Shown: positions 16,595 to 25,642 of the stretch, piece after piece
Layout: each line of letters starts with the position of its first letter
Position numbering within the stretch: position 1 is the stretch's first letter
NCBI RefSeq assembly: GCF_030551875.1
Contig: NZ_JAUOZU010000009.1
Coordinates: 62,001-126,000 of the forward strand
DNA: 64,000 nt
DNA from: Fluviirhizobium alvei
Lineage (GTDB): Bacteria > Pseudomonadota > Alphaproteobacteria > Rhizobiales > Rhizobiaceae
Direction of reading: 5' to 3'
Program-made: the position numbers and the translations under genes
Notes under the pieces: generated by a model
The model's input: only the letters and a program-made list of their open reading frames with translations
What the model was told of the DNA's origin: nothing
Database searches by the model: none

Positions 16595-19579
16595 TCAATG
16601 GGCCTCGTCCCAGTTCTTTGCCGCCCGTGCGTCGACCGCAAGCGGAACCTTCATCGAAATCGCCGGCATGGCTGCATGTTCCATGACCTGCCGGATCACC
16701 GGAATGGCCTTTTCGCATTCGGCCTCGGGCGCTTCGAAGATCAGTTCGTCATGCACCTGCAGGAGCATGCGGGCGTTGATGCGATTTTCCTCAAGCGCCG
16801 GTTCCATCCGGATCATCGCCCTGCGGATGACATCGGCAGCCGAGCCCTGGATCGGCGCATTGATCGCCGCCCGCTCGTTGAAAGCCCGGACCGATGGGTT
16901 GGAGGAACGGATCTCCGGATAATGGATACGGCGTCCGAAGATGGTTTCGACATAGCCGAGATCGCGCGCCTTGGCTTTCGTCTCTTCCATATAGGCCTTG
17001 ATGCCGGGGAACCGCTCGAAATAGCGCTTGATGTAATCGCCGGCCTCGGACCGCTCGATACCGAGCTGGTTGGCAAGCCCGAAGGCGGAGATGCCATAGA
17101 TGATGCCGAAATTGATCGCCTTGGCGCGGCGGCGAATATCGGACGGCATTCCCTCCACCGGCACGCCGAACATTTCGGAAGCCGTCATGGCATGAATGTC
17201 GATACCATCGGCGAAAGCCTGCACCAGTTGCGGAATTTCTGCCGCATGGGCAAGAACGCGCAGTTCGATCTGGCTGTAGTCGGCCGAAACCAGCAGATTG
17301 CCCGGTTCGGCGATGAAGGCGGTGCGGATCTTGCGGCCTTCGGCGGTGCGGACGGGAATGTTCTGCAGGTTGGGTTCCGAAGACGCCAGGCGGCCGGTTG
17401 TGGTCGCCGCCATCGCATAGGATGTGTGCACTCGTTTCGTTTGCGGGTGGATGTAGCCCGGAAGCGCATCGGTATAGGTGCTCTTGAGCTTGGTGAGCTG
17501 GCGCCAGTCGACGATCCGCCTTGGCAGCGGTTCGCCGGCGGCGGCGAGATCTTCAAGCACCTGCGCCGAGGTCGACCATTGGCCGGTCTTGGTCTTGGTT
17601 GCGCCCGACAGTCCCATCTTGCCGAACAGGATATCGCCGAGTTGCTTGGGCGAACCGATGTTGAAGCGCTCGCCCGCGAGTTCGTAGATTTCATCCTCGA
17701 TACGGGCTGCCGATTGGGCAAGCTCGCCCGAAAGCCGTGACAGGATCTGCCGGTCGACGGAAATACCGCGTTCCTCCATGCGCGCCAGAACATCGACGAG
17801 CGGTCGTTCGAGCCGTTCATAGACCCGCATGAGCCCTTCGGCCGCCAGTCTGGGTTTCAGCAGCAGCCAGAGCCGCAGCGTCACATCCGCATCTTCGGCG
17901 GCATAGGCTGTCGCTCGTGCGATGTCGACCTGGTCGAAACTCACCGCTCCCTTGCCGGAGCCCGCGACATCCTTGAAGGCGATCGGCGTATGGCCGAGCC
18001 AGCGTTCGGACAGCGAATCCATACCATGCGTGCCATTGCCGGCATCGAGCACGTAGGAGATCAGCATCGTGTCGTCGAAGGCGCGAACCGCAATGCCATA
18101 ACGCCGCATCAGCAGCGCATCATATTTGAGGTTCTGGCCGATCTTGAGGATCGTCTCGTCCTCGAGCAGGTCTTTGAGCGCCGCCAGCGCATCCTTGATC
18201 GGGATCTGGTTCTCGACCAGTCCGCCACCCAGAAGATCGCCGGTTCCGGACTTGTGGCCGACCGGCACATAGCAGGCGCTGATCGTACCGCTTGAAGGAT
18301 CGGTCCGATTGTCGATCGTCGCCAGTGAAAAGCCGACAAGCTCGGCCTGCATCGCATCGAGCGACGTCGTTTCCGTATCGAAAGCCACCAGTCCCGTTTC
18401 TCGCACGAGAGTGAGAAAGCGATTGAGATGGGCGGGATCGCGGATGGTCTCATATGTCGAATGGTCGACCGGACGTGCGGCAAGCGCTGCAGCCCGCCCT
18501 TCCGCAAATGCCTTCGGCAGATGCGCGGCGTCCTGGCCGATCTCGCCTGCGCCATTCCCCGGGGACTTTTCCTTTGGCGTCGTGACCGGGGCTGCCTTGG
18601 CTTCTGCGGCAGGATCGTCGAGATCCGGTCCATGCGCCTTGCCGTTCCATTCGATCGGAACCTCGGCCGGTTCGATGCTGGCCAGATCGCAGCCGCAGAC
18701 TTCGGCGACGCGGCGGGTGAGCGATGTGAATTCCATCGCCTTCAGGAAGGCCACCAGCCGTGGTCCGTCCTGCGGCTTGAGTTCGAGATCGCCGAGCGGA
18801 ACGCCCACCGGCGTATCGGTTTTCAGCGTCACCAGCATCTTCGAGAGCGGCAGGATTTCGCGGGCGGCCAGAATGCTTTCGCGGCGCTTGTCCTGCTTGA
18901 TCTCATGGGCACGTGCCAGAAGCGTGTCGAGATCGCCGAATTGCTCGAGCAGGGTGGCGGCCGTCTTCGGGCCGATGCCGGGAACGCCGGGGACATTGTC
19001 GGTCGAATCGCCCGTCAGCGACTGCAGGTCGATCATCTTTTCGGGAGGCACGCCCCATTTCTCGATCACTTCCGGAATCGAGATCTGCTTGTCCTTCATC
19101 GAATCGTACATATGCACGTTCGGCGTCACAAGCTGCATCAGATCCTTGTCGGAGGAGATGATCGTCACATCGGCGCCGATTGCTTCGGCCTGCCGCGCAT
19201 AGGTGGCGATGATGTCATCGGCCTCATAGCCCTCGAGTTCGATGCAGGGCAGGTTGAAGGCGCGGGTCGCTTCTCGGATAAGGCCGAATTGCGGCACGAG
19301 GTCCTCAGGAGGCGCCTGCCGGTTGGCCTTGTAGTCGGGATAGATTTCCTTGCGGAACGTCTTGGACGAATAATCGAAAATCACCGCGAAATGGGTGGGC
19401 GTCACCCCGACCGATGTGTCGCGCGCATCGGTGAGCAACTTCCACAACATGTTGCAGAAACCGGCCACGGCACCGACCGGCAATTTGTCGGATTTGCGTG
19501 TCAGGGCCGGCAGGGCATGGAACGCCCGGAAGATAAAACCGGAACCGTCGACGAGGAAGAGATGATCACCTTTTTTCAT
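16595..19579 (-). CDS. polA: DNA polymerase I, 994 aa
   Basis: Full-length PolA. N-terminal 5'-3' exonuclease (about residues 1-290, starting FLVDGSGFIFRAFHALP, with metal-site DKDLMQLV and GDSTDNVPGVPGIGPKTA). The 3'-5' exonuclease is intact: FDTETTSLDA (Exo I), GQNLKYDALL (Exo II) and YAAEDADVT (Exo III). The polymerase domain has motif A SADYSQIELRVLAH, motif B RRRAKAINFGIIYGIS and motif C LLQVHDELIFEAP. Length fits rhizobial PolA. It sits between an SMP-30 gene (45 bases upstream) and an alkA-like gene (coupled downstream), forming a small repair unit. Confidence 0.98.
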   Translation of the reverse strand: MKKGDHLFLVDGSGFIFRAFHALPALTRKSDKLPVGAVAGFCNMLWKLLTDARDTSVGVTPTHFAVIFDYSSKTFRKEIYPDYKANRQAPPEDLVPQFGLIREATRAFNLPCIELEGYEADDIIATYARQAEAIGADVTIISSDKDLMQLVTPNVHMYDSMKDKQISIPEVIEKWGVPPEKMIDLQSLTGDSTDNVPGVPGIGPKTAATLLEQFGDLDTLLARAHEIKQDKRRESILAAREILPLSKMLVTLKTDTPVGVPLGDLELKPQDGPRLVAFLKAMEFTSLTRRVAEVCGCDLASIEPAEVPIEWNGKAHGPDLDDPAAEAKAAPVTTPKEKSPGNGAGEIGQDAAHLPKAFAEGRAAALAARPVDHSTYETIRDPAHLNRFLTLVRETGLVAFDTETTSLDAMQAELVGFSLATIDNRTDPSSGTISACYVPVGHKSGTGDLLGGGLVENQIPIKDALAALKDLLEDETILKIGQNLKYDALLMRRYGIAVRAFDDTMLISYVLDAGNGTHGMDSLSERWLGHTPIAFKDVAGSGKGAVSFDQVDIARATAYAAEDADVTLRLWLLLKPRLAAEGLMRVYERLERPLVDVLARMEERGISVDRQILSRLSGELAQSAARIEDEIYELAGERFNIGSPKQLGDILFGKMGLSGATKTKTGQWSTSAQVLEDLAAAGEPLPRRIVDWRQLTKLKSTYTDALPGYIHPQTKRVHTSYAMAATTTGRLASSEPNLQNIPVRTAEGRKIRTAFIAEPGNLLVSADYSQIELRVLAHAAEIPQLVQAFADGIDIHAMTASEMFGVPVEGMPSDIRRRAKAINFGIIYGISAFGLANQLGIERSEAGDYIKRYFERFPGIKAYMEETKAKARDLGYVETIFGRRIHYPEIRSSNPSVRAFNERAAINAPIQGSAADVIRRAMIRMEPALEENRINARMLLQVHDELIFEAPEAECEKAIPVIRQVMEHAAMPAISMKVPLAVDARAAKNWDEAH

Positions 19580-19623
19580 GCCGAGGTGTTAGCACGCGGC
19601 AGGGGCGACGGAAAGGGGAGGCG

Positions 19624-20634
19624 TTACCAACCCATGAGCGGCAGGCCTGCCACGGGGCTGCGGAAATAGGGAATGCGCTTGCCGCGGAGCGAGCCGAGAT
19701 AGACGGTCTTGAGGTCGGGGCCGCCGAAGGTCAGGGATGCCATCCAGGGGCAGAGCGTGCCAGTTGCCGCCGTCATCAGATCGGGCGTCACTCGCCCTTC
19801 TTCCCAGGCTCTGTCGAGTTCTGCGGTGGCTTGCGGGTTTCCGTCATCGAGGATGGTGAGAAGATCCCCCTGCGGCGTAATCGCTACCAGCCGGTCGGCC
19901 ATGATCAGGGTCGTCCAGAGATTGCCGAAGGAATCGAAAGCGATACCGTCGCAGAAGCCGCCGACATTGCTCGGACCGTAGATTTCCCGATGGGTCAGCG
20001 AGCCGTCGTCCTGAGGCCGGAACCGCGTGATGTTGCGCGATGTGGTCTCGGCGACATAGAGCCATTCTTCCTTCGGATCGAACCGCAGTTCGTTGGTGCC
20101 GCACAATCCATCTGCGACGATGCGGGCCCCCTTTTCATCGATGACCGCAATATAGCCATCCCGGCTGTTGGTTTTCACATGGTCGGTCCAGGGTATCGTC
20201 TGCGTTGTCACCGTCAGCCACAGGCGGCCCTTGCTGTCGCGGGTAACGAAGTTGGCCTTGCCGATCGGCCGACCTTCGATCTGGTCGATCAGAACACGCG
20301 TTTCGCCATTCCTCTTCATCAGTTCGAGACGGTCGGTACCGAAATTGGCAATCAGGAAGTCGCCGTTCTCGTCGAAGGCGAGACCATTTGGCAGCGAGCC
20401 TTTCGTGTTGACATAACGGTCCTCGAACGATGAGGCGGTGTTGGTTTCCAAACCTGTCTGCAGGATCAATGTTTGCCGGCCGTTTCTCTCGATGCGCATG
20501 ACACCGCCCCGACCATCCGCTGCCCAGAGCGTACCATCTCGCTCGGCAAGGATACATTCCGGACGTTCGAGGTCCTCGCCGATGAAGCCGATATCCTTCG
20601 TCTCGACGGAAAAGCCGACCAGCGGATTGATCAT
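19624..20634 (-). CDS. SMP-30/gluconolactonase family hydrolase, 336 aa
   Basis: Six-bladed propeller of the SMP-30/LRE family, enzymes that hydrolyse sugar lactones or related esters with a divalent metal. Recognised from PECILAERDGTLWAADGRGG, the NGLAFDENGDFLIANFG blade and DGIAFDSFGNLWTT. Metal ligands expected in the family (Glu near PE, Asn in SLPNGLAFD, Asp in CDGIAFD) are visible. The ATG at 20634 follows AGGACAT; longer frames extend into AT-richer promoter sequence with an inverted repeat. Substrate unknown; location directly upstream of polA may be incidental. Confidence 0.88.
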   Translation of the reverse strand: MINPLVGFSVETKDIGFIGEDLERPECILAERDGTLWAADGRGGVMRIERNGRQTLILQTGLETNTASSFEDRYVNTKGSLPNGLAFDENGDFLIANFGTDRLELMKRNGETRVLIDQIEGRPIGKANFVTRDSKGRLWLTVTTQTIPWTDHVKTNSRDGYIAVIDEKGARIVADGLCGTNELRFDPKEEWLYVAETTSRNITRFRPQDDGSLTHREIYGPSNVGGFCDGIAFDSFGNLWTTLIMADRLVAITPQGDLLTILDDGNPQATAELDRAWEEGRVTPDLMTAATGTLCPWMASLTFGGPDLKTVYLGSLRGKRIPYFRSPVAGLPLMGW

Positions 20635-20720
20635 ATGTCCTGCGCTCCAGATAGATCCGGGCGGCTTGGTCCCCCGGCCGCCCGGCTGGCGACAGGCGCT
20701 TGCGCGCTTGATTGTCACCA

Positions 20721-20746
20721 ATTGATTGTACGACCGACTAATCAAT
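20721..20746. promoter_or_regulatory. inverted repeat in SMP-30 / oxidoreductase divergent promoter
   Basis: ATTGATT and AATCAAT arms separated by 12 bases, about 90 bases upstream of the SMP-30 start and about 185 upstream of the oxidoreductase start. A plausible regulator site in a 297-base divergent spacer; the regulator family is not identifiable. Confidence 0.35.
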
Positions 20747-20931
20747 GAACGCAGAGAAAAAGTCAAGCGTGTTACGAGAGTTAGCGTTACCGATCCCCGC
20801 GAAATCGCCCGCAGGATCGACGCACAAAAATGTGCCGTCTTCCCAGTTTGCGGTTCCCTTGCTAGGCCATGGTCGATCGACCAAACAAGATCGCGCCATC
20901 GCTGGCGCCAGATGGGAGAGAGTGGAGGAAA

Positions 20932-22521
20932 ATGAGCAATCGTTTTGACGTGATTTCCGTTGGCGGCGGGCACAATGGCCTGACTGCCGCAGCCTATATG
21001 GCAAAGGCCGGCAAGAAAGTGCTCGTGCTTGAACGCAAGGGGCATCCGGGCGGCGGCGTGTCCACGCGCGAACTGACCAAGCCCGGCTTCTGGCATGACG
21101 AACATTCCAATGTGCACATCATGTTGCAGGGCAATCCGATGATCACCGAGGACGAGCTCGGCCTCTTTTCGAAGTTCGGCCTGAAGTATCACTATTCGCC
21201 ACTGCCGTCAGCGACGGTTTTCGAAGATGGAACCTCCGTCAAGTTCTACAAGGATCTCGACAAGACCTGCGAGGGGATTGCGGAATTCTCGCCGCGGGAT
21301 GCCGAAGCCTATCGCCGTTTCGCGCAGAAGAGCATGGCCTTCCTTCCGATGTTTATGTCGGGCCTTTATGCACCGCCGTTTCCAATGGGCGCCTTCATGG
21401 CGATGATGGACCAGACCGACGAAGGTCGCGAAATTCTCGATTTCATGAGCCGTTCTTCAGTGGATCTCGCCGACCAGTTCTTCGAAAGCGAACGTCTCAA
21501 GGTCCATCTGGTCCGTATGGTGACCGAAAACCTGCAGGCGCCGGATGATCTGGGGACCGGCATGGGTGTGTTTCTCATGCCCGGCATCATTCACAAGTTC
21601 GGCGTGGCGCGACCGATCGGCGGTTCAGGCGAACTGACCAAGGCAATGATCCGCTCGATCGAACATTTCGGCGGCGAAGTGCGCTGCAATTCAGAGGTTC
21701 GGCGGATCCTGACCTCGTCAGGCCGGATCACGGGCGTGGAACTGTCGACAGGCGAGCGGTTCGAGGCCAAGGATGCGGTGATTGCCGGCATCCATCCGAA
21801 AGTCCTCGGCAAATTTGTCGATGGCATTCCACCGCGGGTGGACGAGCGGGCGCAGCGCATCACCCAATCGCATTTCTCGATCATGCTCAGCCATTATGCA
21901 CTCAAGGAGAAGGCGACGCTCAAGGCCGGCGGTGATCTTGACGATGCCGTGATGACCGAACTCATGACGTCGGATCGCATGAACGACATGCGAAAGAGCT
22001 TCGATGAACTCAAGCAGGGCAGGGTTCCGACGGTTCCGCTCTGCGCCGGTTCAGACATCGCCGTTGGCGATCCCAGCCGCGCGCCGGCCGGTTCTGGTAC
22101 ATTCTATGGCGTCACCTTCGCTCCTTACGATCTCGAAGGCAATCCGTCGCTCTGGGACGAGCGCAAGGAAGAGGTGGCGGACAAGAGCCTTGCCTATTAT
22201 CGCAAGTTCTTCAATGGCATGGAGGACAGCAACATCCTCGCCCGTGTGGTCAAGAGCCCGCTCGACATGGAACGGGACAGCCCGAATTCCTTCCTGCGCG
22301 GCGATATTCACGGTTGCGCGCCCTACATGTACCAGACGGTGGGCCATCGCCCGACCCCGGATTACGGCCAGTACGCTGTTCCCGGCGTCGAGGGGCTCTA
22401 TCTCGTCGGCCCCTTCATGCATCCGGGTGGCGGCGTTTTCGGCGCCGGGCGTGGGACGGCCATCCGCATGATGGACGACATGAACATCGACTATGACAAG
22501 GTGATGGGGGCACGCGTATGA
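20932..22521 (+). CDS. phytoene-desaturase-like NAD(P)/FAD-dependent oxidoreductase, 529 aa
   Basis: Flavin amine-oxidase/CrtI-type fold. The N-terminal FAD motif is FDVISVGGGHNGLTAAAYMAKAG, followed by LERKGHPGGGVST; the C-terminal FAD segment VEGLYLVGPFMHPGGGVFGAGRG closes the site. The true start is the ATG at 20932, with GGAGGAAA just upstream. Carotenoid synthesis genes are absent, so it is more likely one of the many uncharacterised CrtI-like oxidoreductases than a carotenoid desaturase. Its stop overlaps the ATG of a 72-codon gene by four bases, so the two products are probably made together. Confidence 0.9.
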   Translation: MSNRFDVISVGGGHNGLTAAAYMAKAGKKVLVLERKGHPGGGVSTRELTKPGFWHDEHSNVHIMLQGNPMITEDELGLFSKFGLKYHYSPLPSATVFEDGTSVKFYKDLDKTCEGIAEFSPRDAEAYRRFAQKSMAFLPMFMSGLYAPPFPMGAFMAMMDQTDEGREILDFMSRSSVDLADQFFESERLKVHLVRMVTENLQAPDDLGTGMGVFLMPGIIHKFGVARPIGGSGELTKAMIRSIEHFGGEVRCNSEVRRILTSSGRITGVELSTGERFEAKDAVIAGIHPKVLGKFVDGIPPRVDERAQRITQSHFSIMLSHYALKEKATLKAGGDLDDAVMTELMTSDRMNDMRKSFDELKQGRVPTVPLCAGSDIAVGDPSRAPAGSGTFYGVTFAPYDLEGNPSLWDERKEEVADKSLAYYRKFFNGMEDSNILARVVKSPLDMERDSPNSFLRGDIHGCAPYMYQTVGHRPTPDYGQYAVPGVEGLYLVGPFMHPGGGVFGAGRGTAIRMMDDMNIDYDKVMGARV

Positions 22522-22736
22522 AATTTCTCGACGCCCAGAACAAGGAACTGATGACGGTTCGCAAGGTCGAGCTCGAAGATGGCGAACTCGTCATTCGCGG
22601 CAAGATTTTCGGTGCGATGCCAATGGTCGCGAAACTGACGCCGGAAGAAGCGCGAGCCGGGCTGAAACTGCTCGGCCTCAGCACCATTCTCAAGCTCGTT
22701 CCCTTCATCTTTTCGAAGAGCAAACCGAAAAGCTGA
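22518..22736 (+). CDS. small conserved-looking hypothetical protein, 72 aa
   Basis: Starts inside the stop of the CrtI-like gene (ATGA overlap) and has good coding character. The protein begins MKFLDAQNKELMTVRKVELE and ends in a short hydrophobic, basic tail (LVPFIFSKSKPKS). I recognise no named domain; the GELVIRGKIFGAMP segment suggests a small beta-rich fold. Tight coupling suggests a partner or accessory of the oxidoreductase. It is followed directly by a strong terminator, so the operon is two genes long. Confidence 0.8.
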   Translation: MKFLDAQNKELMTVRKVELEDGELVIRGKIFGAMPMVAKLTPEEARAGLKLLGLSTILKLVPFIFSKSKPKS

Positions 22737-22743
22737 GCCAAAG

Positions 22744-22767
22744 ACGCCCGGAGAGATCCGGGCGTCC
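22744..22767. terminator. rho-independent terminator-like hairpin
   Basis: Perfect 10-bp stem GACGCCCGGA / TCCGGGCGTC with a GAGA tetraloop, between the 72-aa gene and the convergent DUF922 gene. No long T-run, but position between converging genes supports a terminator role in both directions. Confidence 0.75.
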
Positions 22768-22778
22768 GGTCGAGAATA

Positions 22779-23372
22779 TCAGCGGCCAGAATTGAGAAAG
22801 TCGAGGATCAGGCGGTGCACGGCGCCGCCATCCGTCAGTTCCTGCTGATCGAACTCACGGCTTCTTGTCCGCTGCTGGTCCGACAGCGCCTTGAGCGGCA
22901 GCTGGATCGCCTGCCGGATGACCTTGCAGCCGGGATCGTTCTCCTGTCGGAAGCCGACAGTCGCCGCTTCGATGGCTCGAACCATCTCGATGATATGGGT
23001 TCCGTGCGCCTTTTCATGCCGGAGGATGCCGTCGTTGAAGACGGTCCATTGGGCGTCGAGGGGAGCGGCCAGTTTGCCGCGCGGTTGCGGCAGGTGATAG
23101 GTGATGACCAGCCGGGGAATCGCGGATTCCAGCACGCACGCCTGTCCCTGCTTCACATAGTTGCGCCGCCAGGTCAGCTTGAAGGTCGTCAAAGCAATGG
23201 CGCGCGTCTGGCCCACCCTGGGACCGTTCTCACCGATCGACGCATAGAGAGCGCCGGCGGACTGGCCTTCGATCCTGTAATGTTGAACGGTTTCAGTTGC
23301 TGTCCAGGCCCTTGCTGCGGCAGGCAGGGCAAGGAGACTGAGTACGATCATCAGGATTCTGGCAAACTTCAT
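22779..23372 (-). CDS. DUF922 family periplasmic protein, probable Zn-dependent protease, 197 aa
   Basis: An N-terminal signal peptide (MKFARILMIVLSLLALPAAARA) implies export. The middle contains LRHEKAHGTHI, an HExxH zinc-metallopeptidase-type motif that defines DUF922 proteins, preceded by the conserved WTVFNDGI region and the TFKLTWRRNY strand. The substrate and the role in the periplasm are unknown. The gene stands alone between a terminator and a divergent glutathione transferase gene. Confidence 0.85.
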   Translation of the reverse strand: MKFARILMIVLSLLALPAAARAWTATETVQHYRIEGQSAGALYASIGENGPRVGQTRAIALTTFKLTWRRNYVKQGQACVLESAIPRLVITYHLPQPRGKLAAPLDAQWTVFNDGILRHEKAHGTHIIEMVRAIEAATVGFRQENDPGCKVIRQAIQLPLKALSDQQRTRSREFDQQELTDGGAVHRLILDFLNSGR

Positions 23373-23462
23373 GACGACTCCTTAAAACCTGAAGCGCGGT
23401 GAGACAATTCCATTTTGACCTTCATTGATCTAGCTTGGCCAAATCACCATCAGGAGCCTCGC

Positions 23463-24185
23463 ATGATCACCCTCTATGGATTCGGCCCAGGCCTCGGTCA
23501 GCCCGATCTCAGCCCCTTCGTCATGAAGGTGATGGCGCTGTTGCGAATGTCGGGGCTGCCTTTTCAGGTCGAACATGGTTTGAAAGCGGTCCGCGGCGCC
23601 CCCTTCGGCAAGCTTCCCTACATCCGTGATGGCGAGACGATCATCGCTGACAGCCGCTTCATCCGCAGATATCTCGAGGAGGCGCGCGGGATCGATTTTA
23701 CCGGCGGGTATGATCGCGCAACGCTGGCGCAGGGACATTTCGTCGAGCGGATGCTTGAAGAAGGAACCTATTTTACGGCCTTGCACCGGCGCTGGGCACA
23801 ACCATCCGGCTGGCCCGTTCTTCGGCAGGCGGCGTTCGGCACCCTTCCGTTTCCCCTGTCGATGATCGTCCCGCCGATTGCACGCCGCTCGGTTGTCCGG
23901 TCGCTGATCGGGCAAGGCACGGGGCGGCTGCCGGTCGAAAAAATCGAGGCTCTCGCGATCGCCGATTTCGAAGCCTTGGCGCTGTTCCTCGCAGACAAGC
24001 CCTATCTCCTCGGTGACAGGCCCTCAGCATCCGATGCAACCGTCCTGGCATTTCTGACGGCGGCGCTCGAACCGGCTTTTCCCGGGCCGATGCTCGATGC
24101 GCTGCGCCACCATTCCAATCTTGTCACCTATCGGGATCGTCTAGCGCCGCTGTTCCTGACATCCGATGGCAGCCTTCAAGTGTAA
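23463..24185 (+). CDS. glutathione S-transferase family protein, 240 aa
   Basis: Thioredoxin-like N-terminal domain (ITLYGFGPG, then SPFVMKVMALLRMSGLPF and the cis-Pro segment GKLPYIRDGETIIADS) and a helical C-terminal domain ending with the conserved LGDRPSASDATVLAFL. The N-terminal arrangement, with no CxxC, resembles the Tom37/metaxin-like group of bacterial GSTs. The ATG at 23463 follows AGGAGCCTCGC; an earlier in-frame ATG at 23415 lacks a good site. Only 12 bases separate it from the GH114-RTX gene, so co-transcription is likely, although a functional link is not obvious. Confidence 0.88.
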   Translation: MITLYGFGPGLGQPDLSPFVMKVMALLRMSGLPFQVEHGLKAVRGAPFGKLPYIRDGETIIADSRFIRRYLEEARGIDFTGGYDRATLAQGHFVERMLEEGTYFTALHRRWAQPSGWPVLRQAAFGTLPFPLSMIVPPIARRSVVRSLIGQGTGRLPVEKIEALAIADFEALALFLADKPYLLGDRPSASDATVLAFLTAALEPAFPGPMLDALRHHSNLVTYRDRLAPLFLTSDGSLQV

Positions 24186-24197
24186 TCGAGAGCTTTC

Positions 24198-25637
24198 ATG
24201 CCGAAATTCAAGACATCCACCGGAACCATTACCGTAAACAACTGGGGCTACCAGTTGCAGGGCATGAACCGCCCCCTCGATGCAACGCTTCTTTCCCAGG
24301 CGAGCCATGACCTGCTGGTGATCGATTCCACCCGCGACGGCACCAATGCGACGCGCTTCAGCGCGAACGACATTACCCGCATGAAGGATGGTATGGGCGG
24401 CCTCTCGGTCGTGGCCTCCTACATCTCGATCGGCGAAGCGTCTGATTTTCGCGATTACTGGGATCCGGACTGGACCACCACCGGCAAGGCGTCAGGGCGT
24501 CTCACAGATCTGGCGCCGGACTGGCTGGGGCCGCTCAATCCCGATTGGCCGGAATCGCGCAAGGTACGTTATTGGGATGATGACTGGCAGAACCTCATGT
24601 TCAACAGCAAAGGGACCGGCGATTTCGACGCAATCGTCAAGGCTGGTTTCGACGCGGCCTATCTCGATATCGTCGATGCCTATTACTTCTGGGGCGAAGA
24701 AGTCGCCAACAGCCAGCGCCAGCCGGGTGATCCGAAAAACGAAAAGCAGGCCGCCCAGCGCATGGTCGATTTTGTGGTCGACATGGCAGAGCATGCGCAG
24801 GAAACCAATCCCGATTTCTTCATGATCCCGCAGAATGGGGCCTGGATCATCGATGCCCTGAAAACGGGTACGATCGACAAGACCAGGATCGAGGCCTATC
24901 GCGATGCCATCGGCGCCATTGCTATCGAGGACCTCTATTTCCGCGGCGGCAAGGACGAAAACAATGTTCTACGCCCCGATGAAGCGACCATCCGGGTGTT
25001 GAAACGCGACTTTCTCGATCAGGGTATTCCGGTCTTCGTGGTCGATTACATCAACGATCCGAAAAAGGTCGCTCGGTTCGAAAAGCTCGCTCTGGAAGAC
25101 GGGTTCATTCCGTTCGCGGCGCCGGATCGCGAGCTCAACCAGTTGACGGAAACGCATGATGGCGATCCGGCTTACATTCGCCCGGATAAGCACGCGAACC
25201 AACTGCGGGGCTCGATGCTTCGCGACGAGATCGATGGCCTTGGCGGCAATGATCATATCGATGGCCGCGGCGGCAATGACTGGCTTGCGGGTGGCGAGGG
25301 CAAGGATGTATTGACCGGCGGCAGCGGCCGGGACACATTCCATTTCGCAGAAATCGAAATGATGCCCGCATTCGACACTGTTAAGGACTTCACCCATGCG
25401 GTCGACCGGATTACGCTGGACCGGGACGGGTTCCTGTCGTTGCCGAAAGGTGTTCTCGACCGAGATAGTTTCGTCATTGCCCACAGCGCGACCAATAGCG
25501 ACGAGCATATCATCTACAATCCCGGAACGGGATATCTCTCCTATGATGAAGACGGCAAAGGTGGCAGAGACGACCAACTCATTGCAAAACTGGTGCCGGG
25601 TACAACACTGACGGCCACAGATATCTGGGTTGTCTGA
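24198..25637 (+). CDS. GH114-type (TM1410-like) glycoside hydrolase with C-terminal RTX calcium-binding repeats, 479 aa
   Basis: Residues about 10-312 form a TIM-barrel like the MJ1477/TM1410 putative hydrolases and endo-alpha-1,4-polygalactosaminidases (GH114): WGYQLQGMN, ASYISIGEASDFR, then FDAAYLDIVDAYY with acidic D157/D160, and E244 in IAIEDLYFRGG. Residues about 346-380 hold four glycine-rich nonapeptide repeats of the GGxGxDxLx kind (LGGNDHIDG, RGGNDWLAG, GEGKDVLTG, GSGRDTFHF), followed by a DTVKDFTHAVDRITLD module as in serralysin-type proteins. There is no N-terminal signal peptide, so export by a type I system through the C-terminus is expected. No transporter is in the window. Probably cuts an amino-sugar exopolysaccharide; substrate unproven. 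Confidence 0.82.
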   Translation: MPKFKTSTGTITVNNWGYQLQGMNRPLDATLLSQASHDLLVIDSTRDGTNATRFSANDITRMKDGMGGLSVVASYISIGEASDFRDYWDPDWTTTGKASGRLTDLAPDWLGPLNPDWPESRKVRYWDDDWQNLMFNSKGTGDFDAIVKAGFDAAYLDIVDAYYFWGEEVANSQRQPGDPKNEKQAAQRMVDFVVDMAEHAQETNPDFFMIPQNGAWIIDALKTGTIDKTRIEAYRDAIGAIAIEDLYFRGGKDENNVLRPDEATIRVLKRDFLDQGIPVFVVDYINDPKKVARFEKLALEDGFIPFAAPDRELNQLTETHDGDPAYIRPDKHANQLRGSMLRDEIDGLGGNDHIDGRGGNDWLAGGEGKDVLTGGSGRDTFHFAEIEMMPAFDTVKDFTHAVDRITLDRDGFLSLPKGVLDRDSFVIAHSATNSDEHIIYNPGTGYLSYDEDGKGGRDDQLIAKLVPGTTLTATDIWVV

Positions 25638-25642
25638 CCGGT

